Positions 17,553 through 20,653 of a stretch of DNA of 20,653 nucleotides are shown piece after piece. The stretch is from Brachionus plicatilis (Eukaryota; Rotifera; Eurotatoria; Ploima; Brachionidae). Below the pieces are notes generated by a model, which was not told where the DNA came from, searched no databases, and saw only the letters and a list, made by a program, of their open reading frames with translations. The DNA is taken from contig QEOQ01000526.1 of assembly GCA_010279815.1 (NCBI GenBank), positions 365,234-385,886 of the forward strand, given 5' to 3'. How positions within the stretch are numbered: the stretch's first letter is position 1; every line of letters begins with the position of its first letter. The position numbers and the translations under genes were made by a program.

Positions 17553-19067
17553 TTATACCTGTTCAAATAATTTTATGTCTTGTTTTGTATAAAATCGATT
17601 TAATATAATCTTTAAACGTTCAATAAATTGAGAGAATGGGACTCTTTCTCTAAAAGTATGAACATCTTTTATTGATTTATTGGTTGCTTCTAAAGCATTA
17701 TTAGTACTTGGGTAAGAAGGGGCTAAACCTTCAAACCAGCCAAAGTTAGAGGAATTAATCCATTCCTTTTCAAAATAATCGAAATATTCTTCGATTCCTT
17801 TGACTGGTTCATTAATTAGCCACTTCTCTTTTAAGAGTTTATAGCCTAACTTAAATTTCAAATCTGAAAAGCTTAACTGCAAAGAGAAAATATCTTTTAA
17901 AACTTTTTGTTTTGTGTCTTTATCGATTTTTAGATGTCTTTCCATAGCTCTTTCAGCATGAGCCCAACACATAATTCTCTTGTAATTTTCGCCGAAAACT
18001 TTTTCGAACCCGTTTGTTATTGAATGAGCACCATCGGCAAGTAAAAACTCAGGATTGAAATTAGGGTACTTCTTTTTTAAAGAATTAAAAACAAACTCGT
18101 AATCGTCTTCAGTTTCTCTTGTACAAATAGCAACACAAACAGGATGAAAATGACGTTCAATGTCTACAGTTCCAGCCACTATTAAAGCATATCCTTGAAA
18201 AATCACTTTGTATGTAGCATCGATAACTACAATTTTTCGTTTGTTTATTAAATCAATCAAACGATTGGTTGTCATAACTAAACGAAAATTTTGTTCTTAA
18301 TAAAAAAAACATAATTAATCAATTAGTAAATAAATTTGACACTTATTTACCTGTAATTGAAACGTAATAATCTAAAACGTATGCATCGTCATCATTTAGA
18401 AAATTATTAAATATATTGTTCTCACACCAATTTTTCAACTCCATGTAGGTCATGCTAGCAGTTCCATATAGCTCCTGTTTATACTCGTATAAAAAATTAT
18501 AAATCTGTCGTTGCGACGGTATGTTTTCGACTTTTTTATCCCTTAGGGCGTAAATTATATTTAAAGCACCAGTAACTCCCAAATCATAAACACTTTTTAT
18601 CATCTCTTTGACTTCATTGTCAATACCTCTTGACTTATTAAATGGTAAATGGAGATGTTCATCTTTAAAATAATATTTAAATTTTTTTTTAATCAAATTT
18701 ATAAATCAATACTTTGGTCTGCAAATAAGGAGATTTTAGGCTGGTTTTTGATATAGAGCAGATGTATATGTGCTGGACATTTTGGGTATTTGCAATCAAA
18801 ATACATTTTTGTACCAACTAAAGTTTGGTGTGTTTTTTTTTGGGTCCATTTAGATCTTATTTCGGACTCCACAAACGTCTCATTGTCAAATTGTTTGACA
18901 AAACTCCACACTACAGTTATTCTTCTCCTTTTTTTGCTCTGCTCTTCATTGTTAGCTTCTCCGTCTACAGAACAGTCATCACCGTCCTCTGAAAAGTCCT
19001 TTTCGACCACTTTTTGTGCCACAGGAACATCAAAAACCATCAAATTTTCAATTTCAATATCAATCAT
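17553..19067 (-). CDS. MULE-type transposase with N-terminal FLYWCH/WRKY-GCM1-like zinc finger, three exons
   Basis: Cut-and-paste transposase or a domesticated relative. Exons 19067-18713, 18662-18351 and 18277-17553, with introns of 50 and 73 nt, join in phase to give 463 residues. N-terminus acidic, then a basic patch KKRRR, then Y-x-C-x4-C-x-A (YFDCKYPKCPA) whose second ligand pair H-L-H appears only after intron 1 is removed (DQNEHLHLP), strong support for that splice. The catalytic core in exon 3 shows IDATYK (D242), FLLADGAHS (D304), CWAH (326-329) and NNALEATNKSIK (E419), the DDE triad of the MULE family. The protein stops 44 residues after the glutamate and lacks the SWIM finger common in longer relatives. 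No stop or frameshift breaks the spliced frame. It lies antisense to the presumed NDUFS1 intron. Confidence 0.85.
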
Positions 19068-19441
19068 TTTAGTTTTTTTTTAATTCAAATTTTTTTCAGA
19101 ACTTATAAAAGCATTCAGAATTTACATAATTATTTCGAAAAATTAGATGCAATAATATTTGTTGGGAAAATTATGAGTTCTTTTTTTTATTAAAGTAAAA
19201 TTGGTGCTTGATTCAGAAATTTTAGTGAAAAAAATATAATTAGCCTTTTGTATATACTCACAGACTCACTGATGAAATTTTTTACAATGCATTCTTTATT
19301 TAGAATTACATTGACTCTCAGTCCTATTAACTTTATCTAATCTTTATTAATAATATGAGAGTAAAATATTTAAATCAAGTTTGCGACCCGTTGGTCAAAT
19401 CAGAATAAAACTTATAGCATAGGCTGACTCATAGTTATCTT
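19068..19441. other. Upstream region of the transposase gene
   Basis: A+T-rich, with no gene seen. The minus-strand sequence just before the start codon is an AAAAAAAA run; a short minus-strand CTTATAAAAGCATTC near 19100 is not placed to be its TATA box. No terminal inverted repeat could be matched to the other side of the gene. Confidence 0.4.
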
Positions 19442-19790
19442 TGGCAATGTGAAATTTTAGTACAAGAATCAGTACAAAAAGTAAAAACTTTATAATTTTT
19501 TTTTAATTGTGCAAAAATGGTTCTGTTGAAAGTACAATATTGTACAAACTCGCACAAAAGAATTCCAAGCTCTGCGTAAACTCTGTAATTTAATGCATAG
19601 TTTTATCAAGTATTTTTTTATGGTCTGCATTTTGCAGAAAATTGCAGAGTTAATGCAGAGCTTGGAATTCTTTTGTGCAAATTGTTCGATATTGTACTCT
19701 TTTTAGAACCATTTTTGCACAATTAGAAAAAAAATTATTAAGTTTTTACTTTTTATACTGAAATTCTTGTAGTAAAATTTTACGTTGCCG
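19442..19790. mobile_element. Foldback (long inverted repeat) element
   Basis: Two arms of about 157 and 169 bp, left 19442-19598 and right 19622-19790, are inverted copies of each other with about 23 bp between them. Exact blocks include GTAAAAACTT, AATTGTGCAAAAATGGTTCT and the inner GCACAAAAGAATTCCAAGCT, each present on the opposite strand of the other arm. The whole unit could fold into one long hairpin, typical of foldback MITEs. The left arm also has the perfect palindrome GTACAATATTGTAC (19532-19545). The arms have diverged by substitutions and small indels, so the element is not very young. TGACT occurs just outside both ends (19423 and 19799) but is too short to call a target duplication. 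Confidence 0.8.
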
Positions 19791-20653
19791 TTTATGAATG
19801 ACTTCAAAAATATCAGATTTTTTAAATTAATATTGTAGTTCTAGGTCTGCGGCGTTCACATGAAATTGAATATTTAGTCGTTCCAAACACTTATTGTGGT
19901 GGTCAAATGAATTTTTGTCCGACAGGAAGGGAAAAGATTTAATTTTAAAACATGAATTTACTTAACTTAAGACTTGTGACTTAAAAACAGCTCTGGTAAT
20001 TAGTTATGCTGCCAAAAAGTTTGAGAGCGTGATGCTGAGACACACTTTGGCACCCATATATTTTCCTCAGCCAGCAATTTTAAGCAATTTCTTCCAAGCA
20101 CTCATAGTCTCTTACATTATAACTTAAAGATTTAAATTTAATTTTATTAAAAAAAGACTTTTTCATTTTGGGTATTTTTTTTAATTCTTTCAAAACTAAA
20201 TTTTTTAGTGATTAACTCTGTAAAATCGAATATTCGGTATTTCCTTTTTCAATATTGTAGCCTCAAAGAAAGAAAGACAGCTTTGGTACATGCAAAAAAA
20301 ACCCATCTCGCCCATGTTAAAACATTCTTAATTTACACCGCATGCTCCAAAAATTTATTTTAGATCCGCATTAAAATCAAATTTTTTACGTTTAGTTCAC
20401 CATTAAAGCCCTAAATTTTTTCCATAAATAAGAAATAAAATTAATTTTTGACGAAATTTTCTTAGAATTCAATTTATAGCACTGTATCAAATGTAAAGTT
20501 CAAAAGAATAATTTTTATTTTTCACAAAAATCTCAAGCTTTAATGTCTCATTTACCTTAAAAAGCTAATTTAATTTGTAGAATGTTAAATTTTATTTTAA
20601 TTTAAATTACGGAATTTCTCTTTTTTAACCTTTTTACCCAAAGTTAAGGAAAA
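19791..20653. other. Right-hand end of the window, no gene identified
   Basis: Mixed composition. A plus-strand frame at about 19835-19940 is open for about 33 codons (with EIEYLVVPNTYCGGQMNFCP) but has no splice context. A G+C-richer patch at 20003-20108 shares ACACACTTTG and a weakly similar flank with the relic at 5761-5810, suggesting old copies of one repeat. I looked for the missing C-terminal NDUFS1 exons here and did not find them. Confidence 0.35.

Noticed and set aside
1..20653. CRISPR arrays, bacterial operons, rRNA or tRNA genes
   Set aside because: None seen; gene structure with spliceosomal introns shows animal nuclear DNA.

Overview
The window is nuclear DNA from an animal. 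It holds a striated-muscle-type myosin heavy chain, SAR1, a rhodopsin-like GPCR and the mitochondrial complex I 75 kDa subunit. All are interrupted by very short GT-AG introns (50-118 nt) and embedded in very A+T-rich intergenic DNA. Short introns, extreme A+T and a FLYWCH/MULE-type transposase gene fit a small invertebrate; a monogonont rotifer such as Brachionus is my best guess, but that is inference and not shown by the sequence.

Layout. 1-4203 (minus): first six coding exons of a muscle myosin heavy chain, running off the left edge in the coiled-coil rod. It has two tandem, equal-length, alternative versions of the exon that carries loop 1 and switch I. 4204-7414: promoter DNA and A+T-rich spacer, with one small coding-like relic near 5.8 kb. 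7415-8043 (plus): complete two-exon SAR1 GTPase. 8108-9134 (minus): a complete 322-residue GPCR whose last exon, holding the end of TM6 and the TM7 NPxxY motif, is only 56 codons long. SAR1 and the GPCR converge, and their 3' ends overlap. 9135-14512: mostly spacer, but with an unassigned minus-strand coding exon (11728-11961) and a 729-bp terminal-inverted-repeat element with a perfect 8-bp target duplication (12251-12979). 14513-16315 (plus): first five exons of NDUFS1, including the mitochondrial presequence and all three Fe-S motifs; the C-terminal part is not in the window. 16316-20653: either a giant last intron or a truncation zone. It contains a minus-strand three-exon MULE transposase gene with intact catalytic residues (17553-19067), an unassigned minus-strand open frame (16596-16852) and a ~350-bp foldback repeat (19442-19790).

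The host genes are unrelated housekeeping and muscle genes with no operon logic. The most interesting points are the duplicated myosin nucleotide-pocket exon, the unusually compact TM6-TM7 region of the GPCR, and the insertion element with a zinc-finger fragment. A stem-loop plus A-rich tail motif also occurs in two places, and NDUFS1 is missing its 3' end where mobile DNA is concentrated.
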